Notes under the pieces: generated by a model | Seen by the model: only the letters and a program-made list of their open reading frames with translations | The model's database searches: none | What the model was told of the DNA's origin: nothing | DNA from: Sipunculus nudus | Lineage: Eukaryota; Annelida; Sipuncula; Golfingiida; Sipunculidae | DNA: 64,000 nt | Reading direction: 5' to 3' | Assembly (NCBI GenBank): GCA_026874595.1 | Contig: CM049310.1 | Span: forward strand, 77,181,056 to 77,245,055 | In this document: one piece after another, positions 1-12,680 of the stretch | Layout of the letters: every line of letters starts with the position of its first letter | Position numbering within the stretch: the stretch's first letter is position 1 | Made by a program: the position numbers and the translations under genes

Positions 1-189
1 AATCATTCGATTCAATCTTATTAATTTTATAAACTTTACGACTGTCTGACCGTTGTCTGACCGCTCACTCTGCTGACTAGTATTTGAGGGTAAAGAAATT
101 TAAATGAAATGGCGTTTGTTTCGTTATAAATCTTTGAGGCTCACCTGGTTCAGTCAATGACATGATATTTTTTTTTTCAGAAATTTTGT

Positions 190-465
190 AAGCATGTAGA
201 CTAAAGGCAAAAAAAGTGTGGTTCCCAGACACTATTTTTTATTTAACTTTTTTTTGTATGTTTCAATAAAAATGTCTTATGATCTGGGAAAAGCATGATA
301 ATAACAGATATCTTTTGCTAAACAGGTCAACGCACTAGACAACAAAGGAAATCTTATCAAAGTTGTATTATTTTATCTTCTTGAAAGATCAAAAATAAAA
401 ATAAAAATTGATGCTGGGGTTAAAGTTGACGCGGGCGGTGCCTGAAAACCATACCTTTTTTTGGC
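190..465 (+). repeat. Third, partial copy of the 3' end of the 5-kb repeat
   Basis: This stretch matches 18,120-18,441, the right end of the second 5-kb duplicon. Shared words include gttgtattattttatcttc and the ending gcggtgcctgaaaaccatac followed by a T run. It also carries the aaaagcat word that forms the junction between the two large duplicons, but here it continues with gataataacag, as at 18,262. It shows that the duplicated segment contains an older dispersed repeat whose natural 3' end lies near 465 and 18,441. No coding capacity is visible. Bases 1-189 and 466-1,077 hold nothing recognisable. Confidence 0.8.
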
Positions 466-1077
466 CTAATAAATAATTATTAAAAACGATGAGAGCCCCT
501 AAGTTTATCAGACTATAATATCTTCAGCATATGGGTGATTGGTGGAACCGTGGACAGTTTTTTTTATATAATGCTTGACGTGAAATCCATCCCCATAATC
601 TGATTTTCTGCTGACTTAATGTCCGACTAACATTCTAATGGCCACATGACATTGAGTGATACATGGCAGGTGGTCCCGTAGAGACCATTGATCTTGCAAC
701 CCGCCACAGCGCCCACGACATCTGGATTTAAACCACTTATTTATAGGTACTGTATATGAGCTAATCCTATAGCCCATGACGGAAACGTGTCTATATGTTA
801 CTGATAGCAAGTTATCTATATAAAAGTCAATATGAAATGGCTCCGCGTGAACGAGTAGTCTGTAAGCGTCTGGGAGCTAAAGCCGTGCAGACGACAAGAA
901 GAGTTTATATCTAACTACAGTCCGTAAAATTCCACTTACAAAATCGGGAGCCTCAATTATCAGGTTTCAGAACTGGCTTTTGTTGGCATTAAACAGAGCA
1001 AAGGACCCAAAGGCACGATCAAAGAGGTGGTGAGTTGAAATCTTAGTAGAGGAGCGGTAAGATTTGTCATGATCGGA

Positions 1078-1150
1078 CCATACCCAGGGTGAGCACTTTC
1101 CTGGCTTGATGGGAAGGCCGTGCCCCACAACCGTGATTCACTCACAGAAG
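1078..1150 (+). repeat. SINE-like body fragment
   Basis: About 70 bp containing accCAGGGTGAGC and gggaaggccgtgccccac, matching the reverse complement of 60,604-60,530 at roughly three quarters of positions. At 60.6 kb the same body is joined to a tRNA-like head with a B-box-like gagttcg. No head is recognisable here, so this copy is truncated or eroded. Assignment to a tRNA-derived SINE family is inferred from the other copies. Confidence 0.55.
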
Positions 1151-2034
1151 AAAGCGCCTTTGGTGGGTTCCTCTGTGCTTTAACCTATCAGCCAGCAGTC
1201 TGGATGATTACATACACAGGATTCGCAGGTCCGGTAGTACCCGTGCCTGGTTAACTTCAGGATATAAATAAGGAGAAGCGAGTGCTTTCGCCCTGTCACA
1301 TTTTCCAAAATCGAAACGGGATTCTGCAGATGTATATATTTTACATTAAGACAGCATTCAATACATTTTAGAAAAGCTGCAGGGCATTTTAGGCCTATAT
1401 ATTATCCAGAACAGATGACCAATTCGTAACCTCGTGAATAAAAAGTATGTTATGACGGTATGTTATGTATATACATATGAACAAGGGTTGGTTATGGCAT
1501 ATATTTTGCATTATTTGGTTTTGAAAATCTATGATATGGGACCTCTGAAGTATTATCTGAAAAAAAATGAGATTTTACCCGATATTACAGTAACTGCTCT
1601 GTGATAGAATGTTGTGTAGAAATTTTCAGACGGCCCACCGATGTTCATGTTTGGTGTAAGGTACCATCCCATCGCGAAGGTGTACAAACTTCAAAATGGC
1701 TTAGCTTCATGGTAATTGATATCCGAAACAGGAGTCGGTGCTCACAGTTACAAATGGCGACGTGTTTGATATCTTAGGTGAACGATGGCATATAAAGCCC
1801 AGATGACGAGGCCTTTAGTAACAGAGCAAGATCAGGCTCTGTAACTGACTTCTGTAATTGAACCAAAAGGTGGGAGTTCAAAAGTCGATAGGCAGAACTA
1901 TTGATGTTTGACTCAGAAGGTTATTGCAGAGGACACTTACATCTGGCTAAGAAAGATAGGGGACAAGAACTTGAGGGACATTTTTGATATATGACCCAGA
2001 TATACAGGATAGATGAGCATTTATATTGAATTTT
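1151..2034. other. No gene or repeat recognised
   Basis: AT-rich sequence with stops in all frames. Short echoes of the ttgatatctgag word near 1,765-2,010 suggest decayed units leading into the minisatellite that follows, but nothing else can be supported. Confidence 0.5.
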
Positions 2035-2880
2035 GTTTGATACCTGGACCTCAGTGACCATATATGAACTTTAAGATGCCGTAGTCTTTTGTATCTGAGA
2101 CATAGTTACATGGTAAATGAACTGACAGATGACGTTGTCTTTGATACCCGAGCCATAGTGACATGTTATCTCAACTTTCTGATGCCGCAGTCTTTGATAT
2201 CTGAGCCATAGTAACATGGTATTAATCTTCATCATGCCGTATTCTTTGATTTCTTAGCCATAGTGACATTGTATCTGAACTTCATAATGGTGTAGTCTTT
2301 GATATCTGAGCCATAGTGACATTGTATCTGAACTTCATAATGGTGTAGTCTTTGATATCTGAGCCATAGTGACATGGTATTAAACTTCATCATGCCGTAA
2401 TCTTTGATATCTGAGCCATAGTGACATTGTATCTGAACTTCATAATGGTGTAGTCTTTGATATCTGAGCCATAGTGACATTGTATCTGAACTTAATAATG
2501 GTGTAGTCTTTGATATCTGAGCCATAGTGACATGGAATTTGAACTTCATAATGGTGAAGTCTTCGATATCTGAGCCATAGTGACATGATATTTGAACACC
2601 TTAATGGTGAAGTCTTTGATATCTGAGCCATAGTGACATGGTATTTGAACTTCATAATGGTGAAGTCTTTGATATCTGAGCCATAGTGACAAGATATTTG
2701 AACTTCATAATGGTGAAGTCTTTGATACCTGAGCCATAGTGACATGGTATGTGAACTTCATAATGGCGTAGTCTTTGATATCTGAGGCATAGGGAAAGAG
2801 TATTTGAACTTCCAGCTAACGTGGTCTTCGATATCATATAGACATGTTATTTGAACTTTCATATAACATAACACAGTCTT
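2035..2880. repeat. 53-bp minisatellite array
   Basis: About 15-16 head-to-tail copies of a 53-bp unit built from tttgatatctgagccatag, tgacattgtatctgaacttc and ataatggtgtagtc. Copies between 2,270 and 2,760 are the most alike and the flanks are more degraded, as expected if the array grows from its centre. On the minus strand the unit has almost no stops, giving overlapping frames rich in the peptide word CHYGSDIKDY. Because 53 is not a multiple of three, any long frame passes through all three phases. This looks like a property of the unit sequence rather than a gene. Confidence 0.93.
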
Positions 2881-3040
2881 TGAGTTCCTACATAATATTC
2901 TAGAAAAACATATAAGCCTTTTTAGATAGACTAACTTGTTTATTTAGTCCTTCCAAAAGGCGTCACTCTTTCTCTTTTCCTACATTTCGACTACAGACTA
3001 ACACGTTTATACCATTAATTATATATAAATAAATAAATAT

Positions 3041-3097
<57 letters not shown>

Positions 3098-4067
3098 ACA
3101 CGGGCGTGATATAGGTACATAACGATAAATACTTCAAGCAGAGTGCATAGAATATACAAGGTCTTTGTCATAAAATGGTCGACGTGTTCTGAAATCATCT
3201 AACAAATGAGGTGGAAGTGAGGTGTGGTTTTGTGTTCATTGAGAAAAGGTGCCTTTGCGCTGAACGCTAAGCATCCAATCCAATATGTGGTAAAAATATG
3301 TTTAAACAGTATAGTAATTAACAAAACATAAAAGGAAAGGAAATAAAATTTGTACCAAGATGAGAAATCAATTTGTATTCTTCCAAAGCAAAAGCGAAAG
3401 CTCTTTTTCTTTCAAAAAAAGGAAAGTGACGATTTTTATCAAACATATACAAAATTTATAAAGAAGACGTGTTGACAATTGATCAAAGCTGAGCCTTTGT
3501 TGTTGCAGTTATTTGGTGCCCACGTGAAAGTGCGTATAAAAATGTCAATACTCATGGCTCCTTTGCATGAAACTTTATGTATTTTAGACACGAACAATTT
3601 ACACGTTCCTACGTGCTAATTGTTAGGTTAACTGTGTAAATGATGATTCAAGAATGGAAACTCAAATCAAATATCTGTGCTTTGAATGGTTCAAAGAAGT
3701 GAAAGATATAAGAGAATTAGGAATTAACCTGAAGTCTACACGTCTGTAGAACTGTGTGGAGCATGGACGGACTCAAAATGAACATCAATTAATTTTAATT
3801 GTTCGCAGATAATTTGAAAAAATTTATATCATTTATAATAGGAACCCTTTTTTATCCTTTCGACCTAATTCCAACGATGAAGCCTCTGCTTGACAAATGT
3901 TTATTTTTCTCGATAATTTCCTTTTCGCGATTATCGCAAATTTTAACCATCGCGAACAAAAAAGGCCACCACAGTTTATATAATCATTACCGTCTCCGCT
4001 ATTTAGCCTTCTAATTCCTTCTCTGCAATAAAAAAATGAAGAGGAAATAATTTCGGGAGAGCTAAAT
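2881..4067. other. Gene-free stretch with a long TA microsatellite
   Basis: Holds a (TA)n tract at about 3,043-3,094 and otherwise AT-rich unique-looking DNA. Around 3,799-4,014 a 71-codon plus-strand frame is open, but its start is not ATG and it resembles nothing known. Words such as ttcgcgattatcgcaa near 3,920-3,960 recur at 4,600-5,060 and may mark an old interspersed repeat. Confidence 0.5.
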
Positions 4068-4358
4068 TTGAAACTGTTGTCAGAAGAGCGAAATGCGAAT
4101 ATGCTGTCAGAAGAGCGGAATGTGAATCTGTTGTCAGCAGAACGAAATGTGAATCTGTTGTCAGAAGAGCGAAATGTGAATCTGTTGTCAGCAGAACGAA
4201 ATGTGAATCTGTTGTCAGAAGAGCGAAATGTGAATCTGTTGTCAGCAGAACGAAATGTGAATCTGTTGTCAGAAGAGCGAAATGTGAATCTGTTGTCAGA
4301 AAAGCGAAATGTGAATCTGTTGTCAGGAGAGCGAAATGTGAAATTTGATATTGCTTAA
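4068..4358 (+). repeat. 27-bp minisatellite with open frame
   Basis: Ten copies of a 27-bp unit (gaatctgttg tcagaagagc gaaatgt) lie in tandem. The unit is nine codons long, so the array stays open and reads as LLSEERNVN repeats. In the middle the units alternate between tcagaagagc (SEER) and tcagcagaac (SAER), giving three rounds of a 54-bp dimer: a small higher-order structure. The frame starts without ATG, has no recognisable flanking exon, and ends shortly after the array. A glutamate/asparagine-rich coding repeat cannot be excluded, but a non-coding minisatellite is the simpler reading. Confidence 0.9.
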
Positions 4359-5837
4359 TGTAAGTTTTTTCACTTTTTCTCTTCCCCGTTGCCGGAACTA
4401 CTTTCTGTAATTCGCTTATCTGGCAGCATACTGCCTCAACAGCAGATACAGACGGCAGACTTTTCCTTTACAACTTCTAAATATTCATGACAGGTTTCCA
4501 TACAGGCGAAGGTCCAGAGGATACCCCAGTAGAGTTGGTTCATTCTTTGGAGTTTCAGGGCAGAAAAGCCAGTTCAGTGGAGAGACTACCACGTCAGGGC
4601 ATGTATAAAGTTAACTATGATTGGCTTCATATTCGCGAGGTTAAATTTTCGAGATTTTCACTGTTTCAGTGTTTCGTGATGGTTCAATTTTCGCGATCTC
4701 AGCATACACTTACCTACACATGCAGATTACATCCTCTATGGCATGGTTGGTATGCTTCTAAAAATATTTATAATTGTGGAAGGGCCCTGGGATCATCGAA
4801 CGAATGGAAATTATTTATTCTATATCGGCAGATAATGCAAAATTTCTCGAATAACTATACGTGATTTGTGAATAATATAAAAACTTCTGTTTATAACAAT
4901 TATATTAATTTATTGCCTTGCAACGAACTAGGCATTGATGTTTATGAGATGTCAATCAGGCCATTGTATAATCGAATTTTCACCTGTGTAGTTTTGCGTC
5001 TGATACGAGAAGATTTTATTTTTGCAATAATTTACCTTTCGCAAATATCGGGAATTTGTAACTCTCGTTCAAAACAGACCACAGTACTCTGAAACAGAGC
5101 GCACATTAATTATGCGTGAAACGGAGGCATGTGGGATTTATAGGTTCCTCAGGTTCCAAATATCATAAAAATCGACATCGTAAAAGGTGTCCAAAAGTCG
5201 CATTGACATGAATCCTTAAACTACGGTGTCATATCGAAACAAAGTAAAATATTTTACACAAAAGCAATCTTTTTTAAACGGGCACCTAAGGAGACAAAAG
5301 ATGATTTTGAATCGTCATTAGGCTAGAATACAATCATTAAGAACTGTATGCATGGTTATTTGAAATACAAAAGATAGGGCCACAGTCTGCAAAGTAGCAA
5401 AAATAACGGCAATCATATGATAAGAGTAACATGTTGTTATCAAACGTTCTGTTTCAGATTTTTTTTTATTTTACAAGAAATATGAATAATCCCACACTCA
5501 TACGCGCCAAAACATAGAAGCGAAGTTCCATCGAAGTATTTAGTTTTATCCTGAATAAGAGGAGAGGAACTGGATGCCCGCGTAGAAGTGTTGCAGTGGG
5601 GCAGATACATAACAATTTCTGCATTTGAAGAAGATTACATTATTACCTCTTAATCTTAAAAAAGATCCATTCTTCTAGAAGTAAACAGTTCCTATAGATA
5701 TACTTTCTAAGCATGTACTAATTTAATATTCTGGAAGATTTCCAAGTTAATCTTCGGGTTTTCATGATTTATTTATTTGCTTTATTATGTCCACAGGTTT
5801 TCTCAGTTTGGTTATGAGGACACACAATGGTAATGTG
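4359..5837. other. No gene recognised; possible old interspersed repeat
   Basis: Two plus-strand frames (4,487-4,864, 125 codons; 4,868-5,092, 74 codons) are open, but neither shows a domain, a splice context or biased composition. Between 4,600 and 5,060 words such as attttcgcgatctc and tttcgcaaatatcg recur, echoing 3,900-3,960 and suggesting a decayed repeat. 5,100-5,837 holds nothing I can name. Confidence 0.45.
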
Positions 5838-6190
5838 CAAGTCCTAGTCCAGGCCACACGAGTTAAAGTCAAGTCCGAGTCCTTGAGGTTTAAGTCCGAG
5901 TCAGCCTTCGAGTTCGAGTCATTTGGATCCAGAGTTCAAGTCCGAGTCCAAGTCCGATACAAATATCCTTAAAACGCATTTTAAAATGAAAATTTCAGAT
6001 AATCATGTACATTTTAAGGTAGTTTACATGTTTTTACTAACAATGATAAATTACATTAATAGCTACTGATGCTGACTTAAGTTTGATATAAATATATAGT
6101 GCTATATATAGTGCAGGACGCTCGAATCCAAGTCCGAGTCCCTAAAAAAGTGGATTCGAGTCCAGACTTGAATCCAAGTCCGAACTAAAG
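5838..6190. mobile_element. GAGTCC-rich non-autonomous element, copy 1
   Basis: Two blocks made of degenerate hexamers GAGTCC/AAGTCC (5,845-5,975 and 6,116-6,190) flank about 140 bp of AT-rich sequence. Block order, the phrase gtccgatacaaatatcctt and the following tttaaaatgaaaatttcag match the copy at 25,736-26,180, which has recognisable inverted ends. A partial copy lies at 46,615-46,735. The 61-codon frame through the first block is a by-product of the 6-bp period. A MITE-type origin is inferred from the copy at 25.7 kb. Confidence 0.65.
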
Positions 6191-7986
6191 TACTATGTCA
6201 ATGCTGCTAACACATTTCTCAGTATACCTTATAGAGCCAGGACCCGCTCCGTTTGTTATAACAAGGCAGGTACAATTGTAAATAGAACCAATGTGTTTAC
6301 ATATGTTTTGCCAAAATGTCTTGCGAATGTCTGTGTTAGAAATAGAAATCTGTAATATACATATATTTTACTGTGGTATTGTCAATAGCAATGGAAGTTA
6401 TAGCTGGACTGATATGTTTAATACCATAACACGTACTCCCCATGATATCTGTCCTATTAGGTATTACCAAATAAACCTATTATATTACAATTGTATACTG
6501 GTGCAAGGGTTTTTAAAAACCTTTATGTTTATCCAATCACCCCTATAACAGAATATACCCTGACTAGTTGTTTACCCAGTCACCCCCATAACTGCATATA
6601 TACTGACTGATTTTATAATCACTGATGTAATTTTTTCATATATATAAATACAATCTACCACTAAAAACCGCACTTCCCTGTTATTTAGCTGGTGTGAAGT
6701 GGTCTGTGTTTTCCTTTGTTGGCGGAATATTGAAAAATCTTACTCAAATCTCCAGTTTTAACAGAAAGACACGAAATAGAATCGTCACACAAAACACTCC
6801 TTAATCTGTCGTGATCCTAAACTATAAAACACACCCATCCCCCGCCCAAAGCTATTCCCACACCTGTATCGAATTTAAGCCATTCAAAAAGATTGTCAAT
6901 GCACCGCCTACACTAGCCCACTTGCTACATCAAAAACTCCTCTCATAAAGTAATATAATACTGAAGAACGGAGATCAGTAACCCTTGGGATGTTTCTCAT
7001 TCGACAATTCTATATTTTTGTAGGATAGATTATAATCTGTATTCCATGGAGGAGCTCAGGGTAGAAAACCGATGTATGGAGAGGGCGCCCTTGACGTTTC
7101 TATTTAATGGTAATGCTATAGCAGCAATTGAGTTTGAAATCCTGCACGTTTGTGTACTATAGCGGTACCATGCCATCTCCCTCCAGCCCATCAGTGTGAC
7201 TTTATATTTGATTCCGCTACATAATGTGTTATTGTAATGTATAAGATGCAGATTGTATGTCCCTATTGCCTCTCACTCCCAGACAGTGATGACTACATAC
7301 AGTGGTGACTAATTAATCAAAACATTAACATATAAGCACATTTAAAAAATAGGAAAAAAGAAAGTTTGTGATATAATCTTACCGATTGCAGGACAGCAAC
7401 AATAACAAAGCGTTTTAATGTTGTATAATATTTATGTTAACAAAACCACCAAAGAAAAAATGTATTTCTGCTAATGTTATACTACCCTGTAATGAGACAT
7501 TAACAAAATATAGCTGCATTTGAAATATTGCCGAATACATATTTTGGTTACACAAAAGTTATTCTTTCTCAATTTTCATATTTTATTTTATTTTAAGTTA
7601 CAAACAATCAAATATACCCTAGGCTAACATTTATGTCAGGGTTTGACGAGGCGATGTTTACCTGACAACGAAGAGTATCTTCGAAGACAGTTTCAAAGCG
7701 CGAGTCTATTTTCTGAGAGTCTGAGAATAAGCCGGAAAACTGCTCCTGGGTAGCCCCGTCGAAAGTCTGTGAATTCCTAGTAGGTTGCATTTCATGGAAA
7801 AGATTTTTCTGTGAAAGATTTTTAATGGAAACAAAGCTTTGGTATATATGGCTCCTGTTGTCTTCACGATTATTAAATCTACACTCGGCTATACACTGTA
7901 AATATTGACAGTGAAACCGTAATCGTCTGAAGGACCACCTGTATAGTACAACCATGTGTCTTTTTAGACCACCATTGAGTTAACTG
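6191..7986. other. No gene recognised
   Basis: AT-rich DNA. A 115-codon minus-strand frame (7,955-7,608) starts from a non-ATG-supported position and shows no domain. From about 7,900, words of the type gaccacctgt/agaccacc recur at short intervals and continue into the start of the 5-kb duplicon, a decayed simple repeat. Confidence 0.45.
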
Positions 7987-9559
7987 AAAGCATGCACATC
8001 GGTTACAACTGACCTGTCTAATAAGACCACCTCTGAATTAAGATAACTTTGGCCAGTCCCCCGGGTGGTCATATTACATAGGTTTCACTCTACTTGATAT
8101 AAGAATATTGCCTCGAAAACAAGCCCTTTTTAATGTACACATAAGTGTTGAGCAATCTGTAAACAGTGTTCTCTCACCTTTCCGTCCGTGTATTTTATCT
8201 GATTAACAATGGCACATACAATTTTTTTGCAAAAACTCGCGAATCCAAAGCTCCTGAAATCTACACTGCGTCAAATTAGCAACTGGCTTTAACGGAAGTA
8301 CTAATCAATCTAAACTGAACCATGTGCCATCCGTTCAACTGAGTAAAATATATCCAAATTACGTAGCTACCTAAGTCAGAATGAACTTTTATTTGTTCAG
8401 ACAATGTTTTTTGGAATAGTTTCGATAGCTTCATATGTAAAGTAAGTATACTTACATCTGATAATTTTTTTACCAAACCGTTGATAGATATCAAGGCATA
8501 TGATGGGACCCATTTCCTGTCTAAATGATGACCTGTATTTCTGTCTGAGAGATGACATTCCATTATTCTTTTTGTCAAACCTCTTAAATCACATGTTCAT
8601 TAGTAAAAGATCTTCATCCAGGAAGCACGGACTTCCGGCTTCACATTCCTCTTACAAACTTAAAGATATTTATTCAAGTCTTGTCATAAGTTTCCACGCA
8701 CTGTACCTCTTAGATATTATAACTAACAAAATGGAGTGGTGTAAGTGCCACCTTAAAAACTATCCAATTACAGAGAGAAATTGAATTTACCCGGTGTTAG
8801 TGTGAATGACACACCAGACATAGTACAGAAATTCCTATGTAAGGACGGCCAGAAACCAGTTTATCAATCGGGTAATATTCGAGGCACCTCCAGTGAAGCT
8901 GCATAAAAACCTTTGCTATCAGACATGAAGCCAGTCCAAGGCCATCTAGTTTTAAAATAAGGCACCGTTGGTGTCTCGAAAAAATATATTAAGATACTGT
9001 TTCCTTTTATGGCAAGACTTGCGACTTACATGAATGCACCGGGGATATTGAGCCTCGTCATCTGCTGAACGAATGACTGTGGTCTAGTAACGCTTATTTT
9101 AATATATATGCTCTCCATGTATCGAAATAACCAGTTGCAGATGGAGTTATGTATACGGACTAGTAACCACAACGCAGAGCAGAATGTTTTCTCTGATATG
9201 TTTTTTTCTAATCCTATCGATTCCTGACAGGATTGTGGTGCTAAGTATAGCAGCACTGAAAACTCAAGAATTAATTCCTCTCATGTTATTGTTACCCCTA
9301 CTGCTCTCAGTTAAATACAAATTATACAAAACAAGGGAACAGCCAAGCGGGTGAAAAGGTGGCTATCCCCCCTTTCAAACTTTGCACGTAATATTGAGGA
9401 AAACTTCCCATACATTACTTCTGCTGAGAAAGTTATTGTATGAAAGTAATTTAAAACAAACATGAAAATATATGTCATGTTGACATCAATTAAGTTTCAT
9501 TACTGTACACTTTCATCTACAGGTAACAATAAATACATATTATAACAGATCTATCTCGA

Positions 9560-9790
9560 TAAGTAAGAAACTAAGAAATAACTTAGAAACTGAAGATACT
9601 GAATGATGCATCCAAAATTGAAAATAATGAATGATGCTTCCAAAACTTAAAAAAACTGAATAAAATGAATGATGCATCCGAAACTTAAAAACTAAAGATA
9701 ATGAATGGTGCATCCAAAACTTAAAAACTGAAGAAAGTGAAAGATGCATCCCAAACTTAGAAGCTGAAAATAATGGATTATGCATCCCAA
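9560..9790. repeat. 'gatgcatcc' minisatellite, copy A
   Basis: About seven copies of a 30-37-bp unit: gaatgatgcatccaaaac followed by ttaaaaactgaagataat. The same array in copy B (15,120-15,410) has more units, so copy number changed after the duplication. Confidence 0.88.
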
Positions 9791-11099
9791 ACGATTGATT
9801 AATTAGTAATTTTTGTCTATACTTTTGAGTCCTTAAGTGTTACAATGATGCATGTGCGTGTTCTCTTTATACACATGTGCACCCTTTGGCCAACAGCTAT
9901 GCTATACCGTCGCACCTGGTTCGACGGGTTTTCGTTCATCTTATTTATTTTTGCTATGTTATATCGATGAAAAACGTACATTACGATGAGTAACAAGAAA
10001 TGTGCATTTCACTTGATACATGGCTCCTCCATGAGAGTAAAAGTTTCGAAAACGCTCTGCGAAATCACTGGACACCGTCATTCGGAGGTACTGGACGCTC
10101 GACCGTGACCTGAACAGGTGGCAGGGCCACATTGATAAGGCGGGACCTTTTGTGCATTCACTTATTTTTTGGCCCATTTTCCCACGTTCATTCGTGCATA
10201 AATGACTGTACATTTGTGAATATTCCTTGATGACGTTCCTGGATCCAGATAATGTGCCGGATCAACACAAAGATCTCATAGTTTTTTCCCCCAAAATGTC
10301 CTGAAAATGTCATGAGATTCCGTTCAAGACTGCTCGAGTTATGTTGTGGACAATCATCCACACAAACAAACACACACAAAAATATACACAAAAACGGGAT
10401 AAACGCTAATCATCCTGTCTGAGGCAACTATAAGCCACCAGTGCATGTACAAATGTGAAGTCTATGTGTGCTGAGAGGATGCCAATGTCAAAAACTAGCT
10501 TCAGGTCGAATTAGGACTTTTGAACGACAGCAAGGTGCATTACCAGTATAATATAACCAATATCCAAACTTTTTTGTAACCTCGCATGCCAAAACCAGAC
10601 AGCCATGAAGTGCGACCCAAATTTAAAAATGTGTGAAAAACCCTGTTTCTTGCTCAATATATATATCATGAAACAAGAAAATTAAACCATTTACCAAACA
10701 TCTATGTGCATGGGTTACTTTCAGCCTCATGGATAAATGTAGTCACAAGTCTTCATTTTAGCCATGGATAATAACACAATACAAACCTACAGTCACCAGA
10801 CATATAACAACATACACATTCACAGGATGTCAATCGCTAGCAAACATACATGGAGACATATAAATAATTGATTCGTACGCACGACAATATTCTGATATCT
10901 TGTCCCCAACCGGGCTCCATAGTAACGGGTGTATACTGCTATCAGATCTTCATTGTAAAATACAAAGTCGCATCTCAAATGTTATTTCAAAAGTTTTGTA
11001 ACTTTTTAATACAACCTTGTAAATACCGGGGCTCCCTCCACACAGGGTTCCATTACATATCACAGCGACCAGTTAAAATATAAACTAATATTTATAAAG

Positions 11100-11850
11100 A
11101 TGGTTTATTTCAACGTTCATTCTCTATAGCAATCCTCATTCCGGGACTGTTTCTTGGTCGCCTTGTCCTTCCGTCCGTCCGTCGGTCAGTGACAATTTCT
11201 TTCGCGCACACGATCTCAAAAAGGATTAATTTGACCTTTCTTAAATTCAGAGGGATGATTGATGTCTATGGCCCCAGATCTATAGATATACGGACCATTC
11301 CGAAATTCCAATATGGCCACCAGAGCAAAATCGGTGATATCCCAAAGAGAATATGCTTAATCTTTCTCAAATTCACAGGGATGATTGGTACCTATGAGGG
11401 CTCTAGCTCTATCGTATAACAGACCAGATGGAAATCTGATATGGCCGTTAGGGCACAATCGTTGATTTCCTTTCGCGCGTTATATCTCAAAGAGTTTATG
11501 CTTGATCCTTCTAAATTTCGAAAGGGTGATTGCTGCCCATAAGGGCTACATTTCTTTCAAATCACAGACCAATACAAGAAGCCAATATGCCCAACAGCGC
11601 AAAATCGGTGGTTTTCTTTCAAAGAGAATGTTTCATCTTTTTTTTCAATTCACAGGGATGATTGGAGCCTATGAGGACTCCGGCCGTTTCGAATTACAGA
11701 CCTGCCTATTATCCACTATGGCAGCCACAGAGCACAATCATTTTTCGATTTTCTTTAACTAATATTTGACAGAACATGGACATTTATATGAGGGGTAACT
11801 GCTTTCAGACTCCTGTTAAATCCAATATGGCGGACAGGCAAATATTTAAA
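11100..11850 (+). mobile_element. Pearl/HINE-like tandem-core element, copy A
   Basis: Starts near a ccgtccgtccgtcggtcagtg tetranucleotide tract (11,170-11,190). It continues as about four degenerate units of 130-145 bp, each carrying gggatgattggtgcctatg, a caatatggccnccagagc word and tttcgcgcgttatatctcaaag. The same family lies in copy B (16,610-17,360) and, inverted, at 61,570-62,790. A tandem core next to a tetranucleotide microsatellite is the layout described for bivalve pearl elements and for HINEs (Helentron-derived non-autonomous elements). I could not define its ends here. Confidence 0.65.
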
Positions 11851-12629
11851 AAACCTTACACAACAAATCTTTAGATAATGCTATGCTTTTTAATTTGTCC
11901 CTTTTAGATTATTTAAAAATTTCAGCCCAAACTGCAACCAGGACTAACATTTGGAGGAACTCGCGATCACGGGGCCCTAATTGAGGAACTTTACGGTCCC
12001 AAACCTCAAGTTTTGAAGTAAAATCTGGGAAAGCATTTAATCTCCCTTTTGCAAACTGATAATCAATCAAGCACATTTTAAATTGGGAGTTTGGAGAATC
12101 CATTACGACACTATTGGATCTCAAACAACTCGAACTACGTCATATTTATAATAAATAAAGTCGAAATTAAATTGAGCGTTTTGCAATTTGCTGAGTGCAT
12201 TAAGCACGTTAATATTAATTTTAAATATGACGTTCGCGAAGAAAATGTGTCAGTCGTGACGCCAATGCTGTTTGCTAGACTGCATTAACACAAATTTTTT
12301 TTTATTTGCATAAAAGGCTGAAATTCTATACCGAACCCTTATATCGGTATGGTCGTTCATATGAAACAATCTATATTGCTAGGTTGCCTGTTACCTAATC
12401 TTTGCTAAAATTCATCTGGAAAAATCTTGATTATGATTTATTTTGCATTTCATTACGTCTGCCTTAGTGTTGTTTTGTGGTGTGTGGAATTTCAACAGAA
12501 AAGTACTGGCCCTGACCTTTGCTGTAATTGACACCTGCTGAAAACTAGAAAATTCCCATCTTTGGTCCGCACACCTTGGTTGCATAGCTGCACATATAAC
12601 ATAGTACGCCTTACATGACGTTTCCTGTA

Positions 12630-12680
12630 TGCGCATCCCCCCCCCCCCCCCCCCACCCACCCACCCACCCCCTTACTCTT
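12630..12680. repeat. Poly-C tract with (CCCA)n
   Basis: A run of about 17 C followed by CCCA units. It is one of many long C or G tracts in the window, and lies in the part of copy A that copy B lacks. Confidence 0.95.

Noticed and set aside
4487-5092. Two adjacent plus-strand frames (125 and 74 codons) as a split gene
   Set aside because: Different frames, no splice signals between them, no recognisable domain.
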